This document shows positions 1 through 9,205 of a DNA stretch of 64,000 nt, piece by piece. The notes beneath the pieces are model-generated. The model made no database searches. It was not told where the DNA came from and was given only the letters and a program-made list of their open reading frames with translations. Every line of letters begins with the position of its first letter. The first letter of the stretch is position 1. A program made the position numbers and the translations under genes. Source of the stretch: Mycolicibacterium sp. P9-22 (lineage in GTDB: Bacteria > Actinomycetota > Actinomycetes > Mycobacteriales > Mycobacteriaceae); the NCBI RefSeq assembly GCF_008329585.1, contig NZ_NPKP01000013.1, forward strand, positions 62,001 to 126,000, read 5' to 3'.

Positions 1-52
1 CGCGGAGGACGCGCTCAAACGCATCGAGGCACTCGTCGACAACAAGGCGTGA
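1..52 (+). CDS. 3' end of an unidentified CDS
   Basis: The window opens inside a reading frame whose last 16 codons read AEDALKRIEALVDNKA before a TGA at 50-52. The charged, helical tail suits the C-terminus of a cytoplasmic protein, but too little is present to assign a family. It is followed 55 bases later by the acyltransferase gene on the same strand. Confidence 0.5.
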   Translation, partial: AEDALKRIEALVDNKA

Positions 53-107
53 CATCGGGTAGTCCTACTCATCCCGTTTGCGTCGCTGGTCGGGCACGCT
101 TGTAGCC

Positions 108-1424
108 ATGCCGTTCGCCAAACTGCTTCCCGCACGCGACAGTGTCGCGAACCCCGCGCCGGGCCGCGACCGCGCCATCGATGTGGCCCGGCTGTCCGCC
201 CTGGTGACCGTCATGTTCGGTCACTGCGCGCTCCTGCTGGCCACCGTCAATGAGAACGGCCTGCGCATCGGGAACATCCTCGGTGAACTGCCGGAGTTGG
301 CCCCGATCACCTGGGTCGTGCAGGTCATGCCGCTGTTCTTCTTCGCCGGCGGTGCTGCCGGCGCCTACGGCTGGCATCCCGACGGTTCGGCGGCCGGTAA
401 GGCCTGGGGCAGCTGGCTGGTCAGCCGGACCCAGCGGTTGTGCCGGCCGGTGTTCTGGTACCTGGCCTTCTGGACGGTGGCGCTGCTGGTGGCACGGCTG
501 ACGCTCGGGGCGGAATCGGCCGACCGGTTGGGCCGCGAGTGCGTGGCGCTGCTCTGGTTCCTCGGCGTCTACCTGGTGGTCATCGCCTTCGTCCCGGCCC
601 TGACCCGGCTGCGCGGCCCCGGCTCGTATGCCGCGGTGATCGGCGCGCTGGTGATCTTGGCCGCGCTGATAGACCAGGTGCGCTTCGCCGCCGGTTCCGC
701 CGAGGCCGGGGTGCTGAACTTCGTCATCGTCTGGCTCATCCCGGTCGTCGTCGGCGTCGGCTACGCCCGCCGCCTGATCCGGCCGCGGGTCGCGCTGCTC
801 GCGGCCGCCGCGGCGCTGGCAACCCAGGTGCTGCTCGTCGTGTACGGGCCCTACGAGGTCGCGCTGGTCACCAACGGCAGCACCGACGGGGTGTCGAACG
901 TGTCACCGCCGACGGTGCTGCTCGCGGTGCACTGCATCTGGATGTCGGGTGTCTTCGTGGCCATCGCCGGGATCGTGGAGCGGCTGGCCGAACGCCCGCG
1001 GGTCTGGTACGTCATCGCGGTCGGCAACGGGGGAGCGATGACGCTCTACCTCTGGCACATCCCGGCCATCGCCGTTGCGGCGTTCACCCTCAACGCGTTC
1101 GGCCTGGACGCCTGGGATGTGCACGCCCCCGACTTCTGGGCCCTGCTCGCCCTGCGCGCGGTGGTGTTCGCGGTCGTGATGCTGGCGACGTTCTTGCTGC
1201 TCTCGCCGCTGGAACACCGCAGGTTGCCGTGGTGGGATGACGCCGTCGGCGCCACCGGTGCCCGCTCGACGGTGGCCGGGGTGCTGGTGTGCGTGGCGGG
1301 GGTGGCGATGCTACTGGTCGCCAAGAACGGTCTGGCCGGCGCGGACGGCTGGGTGCCGCTGGGCTGCTTCCTGGTGGCGGTGCTGGCGGCGCGTGCCTGC
1401 GTCGGTGTCAGGGTCGTTCGGTAG
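108..1424 (+). CDS. Acyltransferase family 3 integral membrane protein
   Basis: Predicted 438-residue polytopic membrane protein of the acyltransferase-3 type (PF01757 family), which transfer acyl groups to sugars or other envelope substrates. The N-terminus carries the typical RDRAIDVARLSALVTVMFGH segment, followed by about ten hydrophobic segments up to the C-terminus. A conserved-looking LYLWHIPA motif lies near residue 320. ATG at 108 is preferred over a TTG at 78 because the family motif follows it closely and the TTG has no convincing ribosome-binding site. The acceptor substrate cannot be told from sequence. It ends nine bases before tex, so the two may be co-transcribed. Confidence 0.8.
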   Translation: MPFAKLLPARDSVANPAPGRDRAIDVARLSALVTVMFGHCALLLATVNENGLRIGNILGELPELAPITWVVQVMPLFFFAGGAAGAYGWHPDGSAAGKAWGSWLVSRTQRLCRPVFWYLAFWTVALLVARLTLGAESADRLGRECVALLWFLGVYLVVIAFVPALTRLRGPGSYAAVIGALVILAALIDQVRFAAGSAEAGVLNFVIVWLIPVVVGVGYARRLIRPRVALLAAAAALATQVLLVVYGPYEVALVTNGSTDGVSNVSPPTVLLAVHCIWMSGVFVAIAGIVERLAERPRVWYVIAVGNGGAMTLYLWHIPAIAVAAFTLNAFGLDAWDVHAPDFWALLALRAVVFAVVMLATFLLLSPLEHRRLPWWDDAVGATGARSTVAGVLVCVAGVAMLLVAKNGLAGADGWVPLGCFLVAVLAARACVGVRVVR

Positions 1425-1433
1425 GGTCTCCGG

Positions 1434-3794
1434 GTGACTTCGAGCGCACCCGTGGGGACCGTCAAATCTGTAAATGCCCGTCTCGCTGCGGAACTGGCGG
1501 TGGCCGAGGGGCAGGTCGCCGCCGCTGTGCGACTGCTCGACGAGGGATCGACGGTGCCGTTCATCGCCCGGTACCGCAAGGAAGTGACCGGCAGCCTCGA
1601 TGACGGGCAGCTGCGCCTGCTGGAGGAACGGCTGGCCTACCTGCGCGAGATGGACCAGCGCCGCGATGCCGTGCTGGCCTCCATCGAAGAGCAGGGCAAG
1701 CTCACCGACGAGCTGCGGGCGGCGCTGCGCGCGGCCGACACCAAGGCCCGCATCGAAGACATCTACCTGCCCTACAAAACCAAACGCCGCACCAAGGCGC
1801 AGATCGCCCGCGAAGCGGGGTTGGAACCGCTGGCCGACCGGCTGCTCGCCGATCCGACCCAGGCACCCGATGTCGTGGCCGCCGATTTCCTCGGCGCGGA
1901 TGTCGCCGACGCCGCCGCCGCGCTCGACGGTGCCCGGCACATCCTGATCGAACGCGCCGCCGAGGACGCCGAACTGGTCGGCGAGGTGCGCACCACATTC
2001 TGGAAGGACGGCACGCTCAAGACCGCCCCGTGGTCCGAAGAGGCGGCCAAAAGCCCGGCGGGACAGAAGTTCCGGGACTACTTCGAGTTCGCCGAGCCGT
2101 TGGAGAAGATGCCCTCGCACCGGGTGCTCGCGGTCATGCGCGGTGAGAAGGAGCAGATCCTCGCGCTGAACTTCGACGGTGGCGACGAGCTGGCCCATCA
2201 GGCGCGCATCGCGCAAAGCCTCGGCATCGACATGACCGCCGGGGCGGCCGCCACGACCTGGCTGGCCACCACGGTGCGGCTGGCCTGGCGGACCAAGCTG
2301 ATGATCTCGGCCGCCGTCGACGCCCGCATGCGTCTTCGGCAACGCGCCGAACGGGACGCCGTGGAGGTGTTCGCCCGCAACCTCAAGGACCTGCTGCTGG
2401 CTGCACCCGCGGGGACCCGCACCACCCTGGGCCTGGATCCCGGTTTCCGGACCGGGGTCAAGGTGGCGGTGGTGGACAGCACCGGCAAGGTGGTCGACAC
2501 CTGTGCCATCTTCCCGCATCAGCCGCAGAAGCAATGGGACACCGCGAAAGCCACCCTGGCCGCGCTCGTTGCCCGGCACGGTGTCGAGCTGATCGCCGTC
2601 GGCAACGGGACGGCGTCCCGGGAGACCGACGCATTGGCCGCCGAACTCATCGATGATATCCGGACCGCGGGCGCGAATCCGCCGATCAGGGCGATGGTCA
2701 GCGAGGCCGGTGCCTCGGTGTACTCCGCGTCGGCCTATGCCGCACACGAGCTGCCGCAGCTCGACGTCACGCTGCGCGGCGCGGTGTCGATCGCGCGCCG
2801 GTTGCAGGACCCGCTGGCCGAACTGGTGAAGATCGAGCCCAAGTCGATCGGTGTCGGCCAGTACCAGCACGACGTCACCCCCGGAACCCTGGCCCGTAGC
2901 CTCAATGCCGTCGTCGAGGACGCCGTGAACGCCGTCGGGGTCGACCTCAACACCGCCTCCGTGCCGCTGCTGGCCCGGGTGTCGGGCGTGACGGACTCCC
3001 TGGCCGAGGCCATCGTCACGCACCGGGAGAACACCGGACCGTTCCGCAGCCGCAGCGCCCTGCTGAAGGTTGCCCGGTTGGGGCCCAAGGCCTTTGAACA
3101 GTGCGCAGGCTTCCTGCGGATCACCGACGGCGATGACCCGCTGGACGCCTCCGGGGTGCATCCCGAGGCGTATCCGGTGGTGCGGCGGATCCTGGACCGC
3201 AGCGGCGTCACGCTGGCCGAACTCATCGGCAACGAGCGCGCGCTGCGCGCGGTCAAGCCCGCCGACGTCGCCGATGAGCGTTTCGGCATCCCCACCGTCA
3301 CCGATATCCTCGCCGAGCTGGAGAAGCCTGGACGCGACCCGCGGCCGGCGTTCTCCACGGCCACGTTCGCCGCCGGGGTGGAGAAGGTCGCCGACCTGAA
3401 GGTGGGCATGGTGCTGGAGGGTGTGGTCACCAATGTGGCCGCCTTCGGGGCCTTCGTCGACGTCGGTGTGCACCAGGACGGTCTGGTACACGTGTCGGCC
3501 ATGTCGGACCGCTTCGTCTCCGACCCGCACGAAGTGGTGAAATCCGGGCAGGTGGTCAAGGTGAAGGTGCTCGAGGTCGACGTGGACCGCCAGCGGATCG
3601 GATTGTCGTTGCGCCTCAACGACACTCCCGGTGCCGGCAAGCCGAAGCAGCCCGGTAAGCCCGCCGGTAACCCGAACCGGGGCGGAAATCCGCAGCGCAA
3701 CCAGAACCGCGCCAAGGATGCGGGGCGCCGCGAATCGGCGGCGCCCAGCGGTTCCATGGCCGACGCGCTGCGCAATGCCGGTTTCGGGCGCTGA
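1434..3794 (+). CDS. tex: Tex family RNA-binding transcription accessory protein
   Basis: Predicted 786-residue cytoplasmic nucleic-acid-binding protein of the Tex family. The N-terminal helical domain contains the family hallmark FIARYRKEVTGSLDD (residues 43-57). A YqgF/RNase H-like domain follows from about residue 325 (TTLGLDPGFRTGVKVAVVD), then helix-hairpin-helix repeats around 500-560 (LNTASVPLLARVSG). An S1 RNA-binding domain lies at about 650-725 (VGMVLEGVVTNVAAFGAFVDVG). The tail beyond 730 is basic and rich in Gly, Asn and Pro. Length and domain order match full-length Tex. Start GTG 1434. In other bacteria Tex affects transcription and toxin expression; its role here is not visible. 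Confidence 0.95.
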   Translation: MTSSAPVGTVKSVNARLAAELAVAEGQVAAAVRLLDEGSTVPFIARYRKEVTGSLDDGQLRLLEERLAYLREMDQRRDAVLASIEEQGKLTDELRAALRAADTKARIEDIYLPYKTKRRTKAQIAREAGLEPLADRLLADPTQAPDVVAADFLGADVADAAAALDGARHILIERAAEDAELVGEVRTTFWKDGTLKTAPWSEEAAKSPAGQKFRDYFEFAEPLEKMPSHRVLAVMRGEKEQILALNFDGGDELAHQARIAQSLGIDMTAGAAATTWLATTVRLAWRTKLMISAAVDARMRLRQRAERDAVEVFARNLKDLLLAAPAGTRTTLGLDPGFRTGVKVAVVDSTGKVVDTCAIFPHQPQKQWDTAKATLAALVARHGVELIAVGNGTASRETDALAAELIDDIRTAGANPPIRAMVSEAGASVYSASAYAAHELPQLDVTLRGAVSIARRLQDPLAELVKIEPKSIGVGQYQHDVTPGTLARSLNAVVEDAVNAVGVDLNTASVPLLARVSGVTDSLAEAIVTHRENTGPFRSRSALLKVARLGPKAFEQCAGFLRITDGDDPLDASGVHPEAYPVVRRILDRSGVTLAELIGNERALRAVKPADVADERFGIPTVTDILAELEKPGRDPRPAFSTATFAAGVEKVADLKVGMVLEGVVTNVAAFGAFVDVGVHQDGLVHVSAMSDRFVSDPHEVVKSGQVVKVKVLEVDVDRQRIGLSLRLNDTPGAGKPKQPGKPAGNPNRGGNPQRNQNRAKDAGRRESAAPSGSMADALRNAGFGR

Positions 3795-3815
3795 ACCGGG
3801 GTTATCCTTCCGGCC

Positions 3816-4082
3816 ATGAGCGAGCGGATCCCCGGTGGGGTGGTGCACAAGATGCCCGCGGATCTGCGCGCCGCGCTGCTCACCAACGACACCGCGTTGA
3901 CGGCGTGGAAGGACATCACTCCGCTGGCGCGTAACGAATTCATCTGCTGGGTCGAGGATGCCAAGCAGGAGAAGACCCGCGAGCGCCGCATCCGGCGGAC
4001 CACCGAGGAGCTCGAGGAAGGCCAGCGCCGGCCGTGCTGCTGGCCGGGCTGCAAGCACCGGGAGCGCACCGGCACGGCATAG
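3816..4082 (+). CDS. YdeI/OmpD-associated family small protein
   Basis: Predicted 88-residue basic cytoplasmic protein resembling the C-terminal part of YdeI/OmpD-associated (bacteriocin-protection) proteins. The features seen are the segment LTAWKDITPLARNEFICWVED, a run of Arg/Lys/Glu, and a terminal CCWPGCKHRER cluster. It starts with ATG 3816, 21 bases after tex, with little room for a separate promoter. No enzymatic activity is established for this family, so the name is a similarity label only. Confidence 0.75.
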   Translation: MSERIPGGVVHKMPADLRAALLTNDTALTAWKDITPLARNEFICWVEDAKQEKTRERRIRRTTEELEEGQRRPCCWPGCKHRERTGTA

Positions 4083-4088
4083 CCGCCA

Positions 4089-5339
4089 CTACGGATTGAT
4101 GGTGTCCTCGCCGGCCTGGCGTCCCCAGACGTACTCCGCCGTCAGCGGTTGTCCGATCTCGAAATGGTTGTACGGTGCGATGCTGGCGCCGGTGTCCATC
4201 ACCAGATAGGGCATCGGGAACAGATCGCGGGTGATCGGCTGCCAGCAGCCGGGGCGCCCGCCGGGTCCGCCGCGGGCATTGACCCGCGGGAGATTGTCCG
4301 GGAACACATAGCGGTTACCCGCGCCCACCAGTTCATTCCGCAGTCTGAGCGAATAGCCGTTACCGCCGAGCATCTCGGCGAATCGCGGTGCGACATCGCT
4401 GTAGTTGCGCAGGGTGCACAACAATTCGGGACTGTAGTAATCCAGCAACGCGCTCGTCGGCAGCAGATCCTGGGCGCCGCGCACCAGATAAGGGCCGCCG
4501 CGCTCGAACACGTCGGCGGCGGTGCCGGCGAAACCGACCGCCGACATCAGGGCCTTGTCGACAGTGCGTCGTTCGGCGTTGAGCGTGCGCGCGCTGACCA
4601 CGGCGTGGTCGAGCCCGTCGAAGAGTGCCCCGGCGGAGTCGGCATATGTCGTGGCAAGATCGGCCAAACCCGCTGTGTCCCGGCGGATCTGCGGCATGCG
4701 GGGGTTGAGCTCGCCCAAGATGTCATGCCCGTCGACCACGGCGCGGCCGAAGCTGTCGCCCAACCCGTTCAGCGCCTGGGCCGCCGCCGTCAGCGTCTGG
4801 TTCAGCTTCACCGGATCGACCTGCTGGGCGATTCCCATGATGGTCTCGAACACGGTGTTGAACTCGGTGGTGGTCGCCGAGGCATCGATCACCGCGCCGG
4901 GCTGCAGTCTTTCCGCGGACGGATTCGCCGGGGAGAGAAAGGATATGTACTTGTTGCCGAACACCGTCGTGGCCCGCAACTGGGCGTCCACGTTGGCCGG
5001 GACGAGGGGCAGATACTGCGGTTTGACGTCCAGCACCAACCGCGCCCGGGTTCCTCGACCATCGCTCACCACGCCGGCGGATTTCAGCCGCCCGATCGGG
5101 ACGCCGTTGAACGTCACCTTGGATCCGGGATCCATGGACAGCCCGGCACGCTCGGCCATCAGGACCACGGTCACGTCGGAGTCGAAGTATCCGCGGAACA
5201 ACGCCCACGTCATGCCGAACACCAGGGCGACGATCACGACCAGGACAGTCCCTGCGGCCCGGTACGGCGGTTCTTTGGGGTCGTTCAGGTCGGCCTCGTC
5301 CAGCACGTCGACCTGGCCGTCCTCGGGCACCGTGATCAT
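4089..5339 (-). CDS. Orphan Mce/MlaD family protein
   Basis: Predicted 416-residue membrane-anchored protein of the Mce superfamily. A short acidic cytoplasmic tail is followed by one transmembrane helix (about 30-49) and an MlaD domain (about 53-135) containing MDPGSKVTFNGVPIGRL and the TTVFGNKYISFL motif typical of Mce subunits. A long helical/beta C-terminal region follows. Mce proteins form periplasmic hexameric channels for lipid uptake and are normally encoded with two YrbE permeases and five more Mce genes. Here there is neither: the neighbours are a YdeI-like gene, convergent and six bases away, and an acyl-CoA dehydrogenase. It may lend a subunit to an Mce complex encoded elsewhere. 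Confidence 0.85.
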   Translation of the reverse strand: MITVPEDGQVDVLDEADLNDPKEPPYRAAGTVLVVIVALVFGMTWALFRGYFDSDVTVVLMAERAGLSMDPGSKVTFNGVPIGRLKSAGVVSDGRGTRARLVLDVKPQYLPLVPANVDAQLRATTVFGNKYISFLSPANPSAERLQPGAVIDASATTTEFNTVFETIMGIAQQVDPVKLNQTLTAAAQALNGLGDSFGRAVVDGHDILGELNPRMPQIRRDTAGLADLATTYADSAGALFDGLDHAVVSARTLNAERRTVDKALMSAVGFAGTAADVFERGGPYLVRGAQDLLPTSALLDYYSPELLCTLRNYSDVAPRFAEMLGGNGYSLRLRNELVGAGNRYVFPDNLPRVNARGGPGGRPGCWQPITRDLFPMPYLVMDTGASIAPYNHFEIGQPLTAEYVWGRQAGEDTINP

Positions 5340-5436
5340 GGCCCAAGTGCACCACAGGGCAACGCTTTTGCGGTTATCGCCGCAATGTGACGCTGATGGC
5401 GCGACCCGACGATTGTGACGGCGGCAACATCGCCGG

Positions 5437-6594
5437 CTAGAGCCCCATGTCCTTGGCGATGATCATCTTCATCACCTCGCTGGTGCCACCGTAGATGCGG
5501 CTCACCCGATTGTCGGCGTAGAGCCGGGCGATCGGGTACTCGTTGATATAGCCGTATCCGCCGTGCAACTGCAGGCAGCGGTCGATGACCTTGGCGGCGA
5601 TGTCGGTGCAGAACAGCTTTGCCGCGGCCGCATCGGCCGGGGTCAGTTCATCGCGGTCGTGGGCTTCCATGGCGCGATCGACGACGGCCTCGGCGGCATC
5701 GACATCGGCCTTGCAGGCCGCCAGCTCGAACTTGGTGTTCTGGAACGCCGCGACCGGCTTCCCGAACACGGTGCGGTCCTTGGTGTACTGCGCGGCGAAA
5801 GCGACGGCGGCCTTGGCCTGCGCGTAGGAGCCGACCGCGATGGCCAGCCGCTCGCGGGGCAGGTTCTGGCCCAGGTATGAGAAACCCATGTGCAGTTCAC
5901 CAAGGACGTCCTCGGCGGGCACCTTGACATCGACGAAGTTCAGCTCGGCGGTATCGGAGGTCCGCAGGCCCAGCTTGTCGAGCTTGCGGCCCACTTCGTA
6001 GCCGGCAGACTTGGTGTCGACCACCAGCAGCGAGATGCCGTAACGGCGGTCGTCCTCGCGTGGGGGAGCGGTGCGGGCGCACACGATCACGCGATCGGCG
6101 TGCACGCCGCCGGTGATGAAGGTCTTCGAGCCGTTCAGCACGTAATGCGTGCCGTCACCGGAAGGCTTTACGGTGGTTCGCATGCCGGCCAGGTCGGAAC
6201 CGGTTCCGGGCTCGGTCATGGCGATGGCGAACATGATCTCGCCGGACATCATGCCGGGGTACCAGCGCTGTTTCTGCTCCTCGGTGGCCAGCGCCTTGAG
6301 GTAGGGCAGGCACAACCCGATGTGCACGCTGGAACCGCCGAAGGACACCGCGGCCCGGGAGAGTTCCTCGGTGATGATGGCCTGGAACTTGTAGGAATCG
6401 ATGCCGGAGCCGCCGTACTCGGTGGGGATCTCGATACCGAAGATGCCCAATTCGCCCAGCTTGTAGTAGAAGTCGCGGGGCGCGATACCGGCCTCGAACC
6501 ACTCGTCGTACACCGGGACGACCTCGGCGGCGATGAAGTCGCGGATCATCGCGCGGAAGTCTTCGTGCTCCTGGTTGTAGACGGTCCTCTGCAT
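5437..6594 (-). CDS. Acyl-CoA dehydrogenase
   Basis: Predicted 385-residue FAD-dependent acyl-CoA dehydrogenase, catalysing alpha,beta-desaturation of an acyl-CoA. Signatures seen: FAIAMTEPGTGSDLAGM near the FAD/substrate site, the KTFITGG strand, and a C-terminal LQLHGGYGYINEYPIARLYADNRV block followed by IYGGTSEVM. The start is set at ATG 6594 because AAGGAGAGG lies eight bases upstream; a longer frame to 6636 would run through the operator. The gene is divergent from the TetR gene at 6684 and shares its operator region, so fatty acid, sterol side-chain or branched acyl-CoA oxidation under TetR control is likely. The exact substrate is unknown. Confidence 0.92.
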   Translation of the reverse strand: MQRTVYNQEHEDFRAMIRDFIAAEVVPVYDEWFEAGIAPRDFYYKLGELGIFGIEIPTEYGGSGIDSYKFQAIITEELSRAAVSFGGSSVHIGLCLPYLKALATEEQKQRWYPGMMSGEIMFAIAMTEPGTGSDLAGMRTTVKPSGDGTHYVLNGSKTFITGGVHADRVIVCARTAPPREDDRRYGISLLVVDTKSAGYEVGRKLDKLGLRTSDTAELNFVDVKVPAEDVLGELHMGFSYLGQNLPRERLAIAVGSYAQAKAAVAFAAQYTKDRTVFGKPVAAFQNTKFELAACKADVDAAEAVVDRAMEAHDRDELTPADAAAAKLFCTDIAAKVIDRCLQLHGGYGYINEYPIARLYADNRVSRIYGGTSEVMKMIIAKDMGL

Positions 6595-6618
6595 CAGCAC
6601 CTCTCCTTGGCGAACAGT

Positions 6619-6647
6619 GTTAGCTTTTGATACCACTATAAGCTAAC
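6619..6647. promoter_or_regulatory. Inverted-repeat operator between acyl-CoA dehydrogenase and TetR genes
   Basis: A perfect eight-base inverted repeat, GTTAGCTT (6619-6626) and AAGCTAAC (6640-6647), is separated by 13 bases. It sits in the 89-base divergent intergenic region, 25 bases from the dehydrogenase start and 37 bases from the TetR start. Size, symmetry and location fit a TetR-dimer site controlling both genes. Binding is inferred. Confidence 0.7.
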
Positions 6648-6683
6648 GTCGTTTACCTCGGCAATTGCGGGAGGTGGGGACAG

Positions 6684-7340
6684 GTGGGAAGACCACGCCT
6701 GCTCAGTCGCGAGCGCATCCGCGACAGCGCGCTGTTGATCATCGACCGCGCCGGCCTCGGCGAACTGTCCATGCGTAAACTCGCCGCCGAACTCGGTGTG
6801 CAGGCCGCCTCGCTGTACAAGCACTACCCGACCAAAGACGACGTGCTCGACGATGTTGCCAGCCAGATCGTCACCGCGGTGGACACCTCGGCCTTCGATG
6901 CCGACGAGGACTGGGACGTCGCACTGGCTGCGTGGGCGCGTTCCTACCGCGCCGCGCTGGTGTCACACCCGAACATGGTGCCGTTCCTGGCAGGCGGTCC
7001 CGGCCAGCGCGACGAGAGCCTGCGTATCGCGGATTCGGTACACGGTGGGCTGGTGCGCGCCGGCTGGCCGCCGCGGGAGGCGACGTTGATCGGCGCGGCC
7101 ACCCGGTCGTTGGTGCTGGGGTCGACGGTCGGTTCGTTCTCGCGCGGATTCGTCGACGATGTCCAGGTCTATCGCGACCGGTATCCGCACATGGATCAGG
7201 CGCATCTGCTGCGCGGCAAGGCCAGCGAAATCGACACGGCGAGTTTCGAACTCGCACTGACCGCGTTCATCGAGGGCCTGAAGGGCCGGTTCGCGGCGAT
7301 CGCGGAGCGCCGGCGGCGGCGCCGGCCGACGACCGTTTGA
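6684..7340 (+). CDS. TetR family transcriptional regulator
   Basis: Predicted 218-residue TetR-type repressor. The N-terminal helix-turn-helix spans about residues 8-55, with recognition region MRKLAAELGVQAASLYKHYPTKDDVL. The C-terminal ligand domain ends in a basic tail. Start GTG 6684 is preceded by GGAGGTGGGGACAG. It is divergent from the acyl-CoA dehydrogenase gene with an obvious palindrome between them, so it probably represses that gene and itself. The ligand may be an acyl-CoA, but nothing in the sequence proves this. The downstream ABC importer begins 55 bases after its stop and could be part of the same transcript. Confidence 0.9.
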   Translation: MGRPRLLSRERIRDSALLIIDRAGLGELSMRKLAAELGVQAASLYKHYPTKDDVLDDVASQIVTAVDTSAFDADEDWDVALAAWARSYRAALVSHPNMVPFLAGGPGQRDESLRIADSVHGGLVRAGWPPREATLIGAATRSLVLGSTVGSFSRGFVDDVQVYRDRYPHMDQAHLLRGKASEIDTASFELALTAFIEGLKGRFAAIAERRRRRRPTTV

Positions 7341-7395
7341 AATCACGCTGCGCCCAAACCTTGTCCGGTCACGGGCGGCTCCCTACATTGCAGCA

Positions 7396-8208
7396 GTGAC
7401 GTCGACTACACCGGTGCCGGCGGGCGTTTCGCTGCGCGGTACCGGCAAGGTGTTCGGCGAACGCACCGTCCTACGCGATATCGACATCGAGATCGCCCCC
7501 GGAGAGGTCGTCGCCTTCCTCGGCGCCTCCGGCAGCGGCAAGTCCACTCTGCTGAGGCTGATCGCCGGGCTCGACGAGCCGACCGCCGGGCGTATCGACA
7601 TCGACGGAAGACCGGTGCACGGTGTCGACCCACGCTGTGCCGTGGTGTTCCAGGAACCACGCCTGCTGCCATGGCGCACACTGGCGGGCAATGTGGCCTA
7701 CGGGTTGCCCGTGGGCACCTCCCGTGCCCAAGGCCAAGAGCGGGTGGCGCACTGGCTCGACGTCGTCGGGCTTGAGGGTTTCGCGGGGTACCGGCCCCGG
7801 CAGGTCTCCGGCGGAATGGCACAGCGCGCCGGACTTGCCCGGGCGCTCGCACGCACACCGGGTGTGCTGCTGCTGGACGAGCCACTGGCCGCGCTGGACG
7901 CACTGACCCGGCTGCGCATGCAGGATCTGCTCGACGAGGTGCAGCAGGCCGCGGGTATCACCACCCTGCTGGTCACCCACGACGTCGATGAAGCGCTGAT
8001 CCTCGCCGACCGGGTTCTCATCCTGCGCGCCGACGCCTCGGGTGCCGCGGGAATCGCTGCGACACATCATGTCTCGATCACGAAGCCACGCGATCGGGCC
8101 GACCCGGAGCTGGCGGCACTGCGCATCACCCTGCTCGACGAACTCGGGCTGCCGCGGCGCACGGCCGACGACCCGCACAACCAACATCGGAAGGAAGTTT
8201 CGGCATGA
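7396..8208 (+). CDS. ABC importer ATPase, sulfonate/nitrate/taurine type
   Basis: Predicted 270-residue ATP-binding subunit of the SsuB/TauB/NrtD group. Walker A GASGSGKST (residues 43-51), ABC signature VSGGMAQRAGLARAL, Walker B VLLLDEPLAALD and the switch histidine in LLVTHDVDEAL are all intact. It starts with GTG 7396 and its stop overlaps the next gene's ATG by four bases (8205-8208), so translation is probably coupled to the binding protein. With the two following genes it forms a complete importer for an alkyl or aryl sulfonate or a similar small anion. The absence of a monooxygenase (SsuD/TauD) in the operon leaves the substrate open. Confidence 0.92.
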   Translation: MTSTTPVPAGVSLRGTGKVFGERTVLRDIDIEIAPGEVVAFLGASGSGKSTLLRLIAGLDEPTAGRIDIDGRPVHGVDPRCAVVFQEPRLLPWRTLAGNVAYGLPVGTSRAQGQERVAHWLDVVGLEGFAGYRPRQVSGGMAQRAGLARALARTPGVLLLDEPLAALDALTRLRMQDLLDEVQQAAGITTLLVTHDVDEALILADRVLILRADASGAAGIAATHHVSITKPRDRADPELAALRITLLDELGLPRRTADDPHNQHRKEVSA

Positions 8209-9173
8209 AGGCTCGCGGGCTGATAGCCCTGGTGATCGCCGGTCTGGCCTGGACGGCCTCGGCGTGCGGCTCCGGCGACGGTGCGGACACCGCGAAGGAC
8301 ATCCGGCTCGACTACGCGTACTACAACCCGTTGAGCCTGGTCATCCGCGACCAGAAGCTGCTGGAGAACCGGGGCTACAACGTGACCTGGGTGCTGTCGG
8401 CGGGCAGCAACAAGGCGAACGAGGCGCTGCGCTCGGACGCGCTCGATCTCGGTTCCACCGCCGGGGCGGCCGCGCTGGTGGCGCGCGCCAACGGCACGCC
8501 CATCAAGGTCGTCGACATCTACAGCAGGCCCGAATGGGCGGCGTTGGTGGTGGCCCAGGATTCACCGATCGCGACCGTCGCCGAACTGCGCGGTAAGAAG
8601 GTCGCGGTGACCAAGGGCACCGACCCGTACTACTTCCTCCTGCAGTCGCTGAAGGCGGCCGGTCTGTCCCGCGGCGATGTGGAGATCGTCAACCTGCAGC
8701 ACGCCGACGGTAAGACGGCTCTGGAGCGCGGTGACGTCGACGCCTGGTCGGGCCTGGACCCGTTCATCGCGCAGACGGTGCAGGAGTCCGGTTCGCGGTT
8801 GCTCTACCGCAACCCCGACTTCAACAGCTACGGCACGCTCAATGCCCGCGAGGACTTCATCTCCGGCAACCCCGAGGCCGTGCAATCCGTCGTCGACGTC
8901 TATGAGGAGGCCCGCGCATGGGCTATCGCGCACCCGAACGAGTTGACGGAACTGCTGGCACGGGAAGCGAAGATATCGCCGAGCGTGGCGGGCGAAGTGT
9001 TGCAGCGCACGGATCTGACGGTCGATCCGACGCCGGGGCAGGCCCAGACCGAGGTGTTGACGATCGTCGCGCCGATCGCGGTGGGCGACGGCGACATCAA
9101 GTCCGGGGAGGCGGGACAGCAGGCCCTGGAGACACTGATCGAACCGAAGTTCGCCCAGCAGTCCGCAAGCTGA
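8205..9173 (+). CDS. ABC importer substrate-binding lipoprotein (SsuA-like)
   Basis: Predicted 322-residue periplasmic binding protein. A signal peptide ends in the lipobox TASAC, giving lipidated Cys21. The mature part has the SsuA/NMT1-like fold, with segments LDLGSTAGAAALVARANGTPIKVV and AELRGKKVAVTKGTDPYYFLLQSL typical of sulfonate/nitrate binding proteins. It lies between the ATPase gene (four-base overlap) and the permease gene. Start ATG 8205 is preceded by GGAAGGAAG. It would capture substrate outside the membrane for the permease. Confidence 0.92.
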   Translation: MKARGLIALVIAGLAWTASACGSGDGADTAKDIRLDYAYYNPLSLVIRDQKLLENRGYNVTWVLSAGSNKANEALRSDALDLGSTAGAAALVARANGTPIKVVDIYSRPEWAALVVAQDSPIATVAELRGKKVAVTKGTDPYYFLLQSLKAAGLSRGDVEIVNLQHADGKTALERGDVDAWSGLDPFIAQTVQESGSRLLYRNPDFNSYGTLNAREDFISGNPEAVQSVVDVYEEARAWAIAHPNELTELLAREAKISPSVAGEVLQRTDLTVDPTPGQAQTEVLTIVAPIAVGDGDIKSGEAGQQALETLIEPKFAQQSAS

Positions 9174-9205
9174 CCGCAACGCTGCGCCGCGCCCCGGCGG
9201 CGTCG

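Noticed and set aside
1311..4058. A 915-codon open frame on the minus strand opposite tex
   Set aside because: Low-complexity His/Arg/Gly-rich translation, no domain, and exact opposition to a well-supported Tex gene. It is a by-product of high third-position GC.
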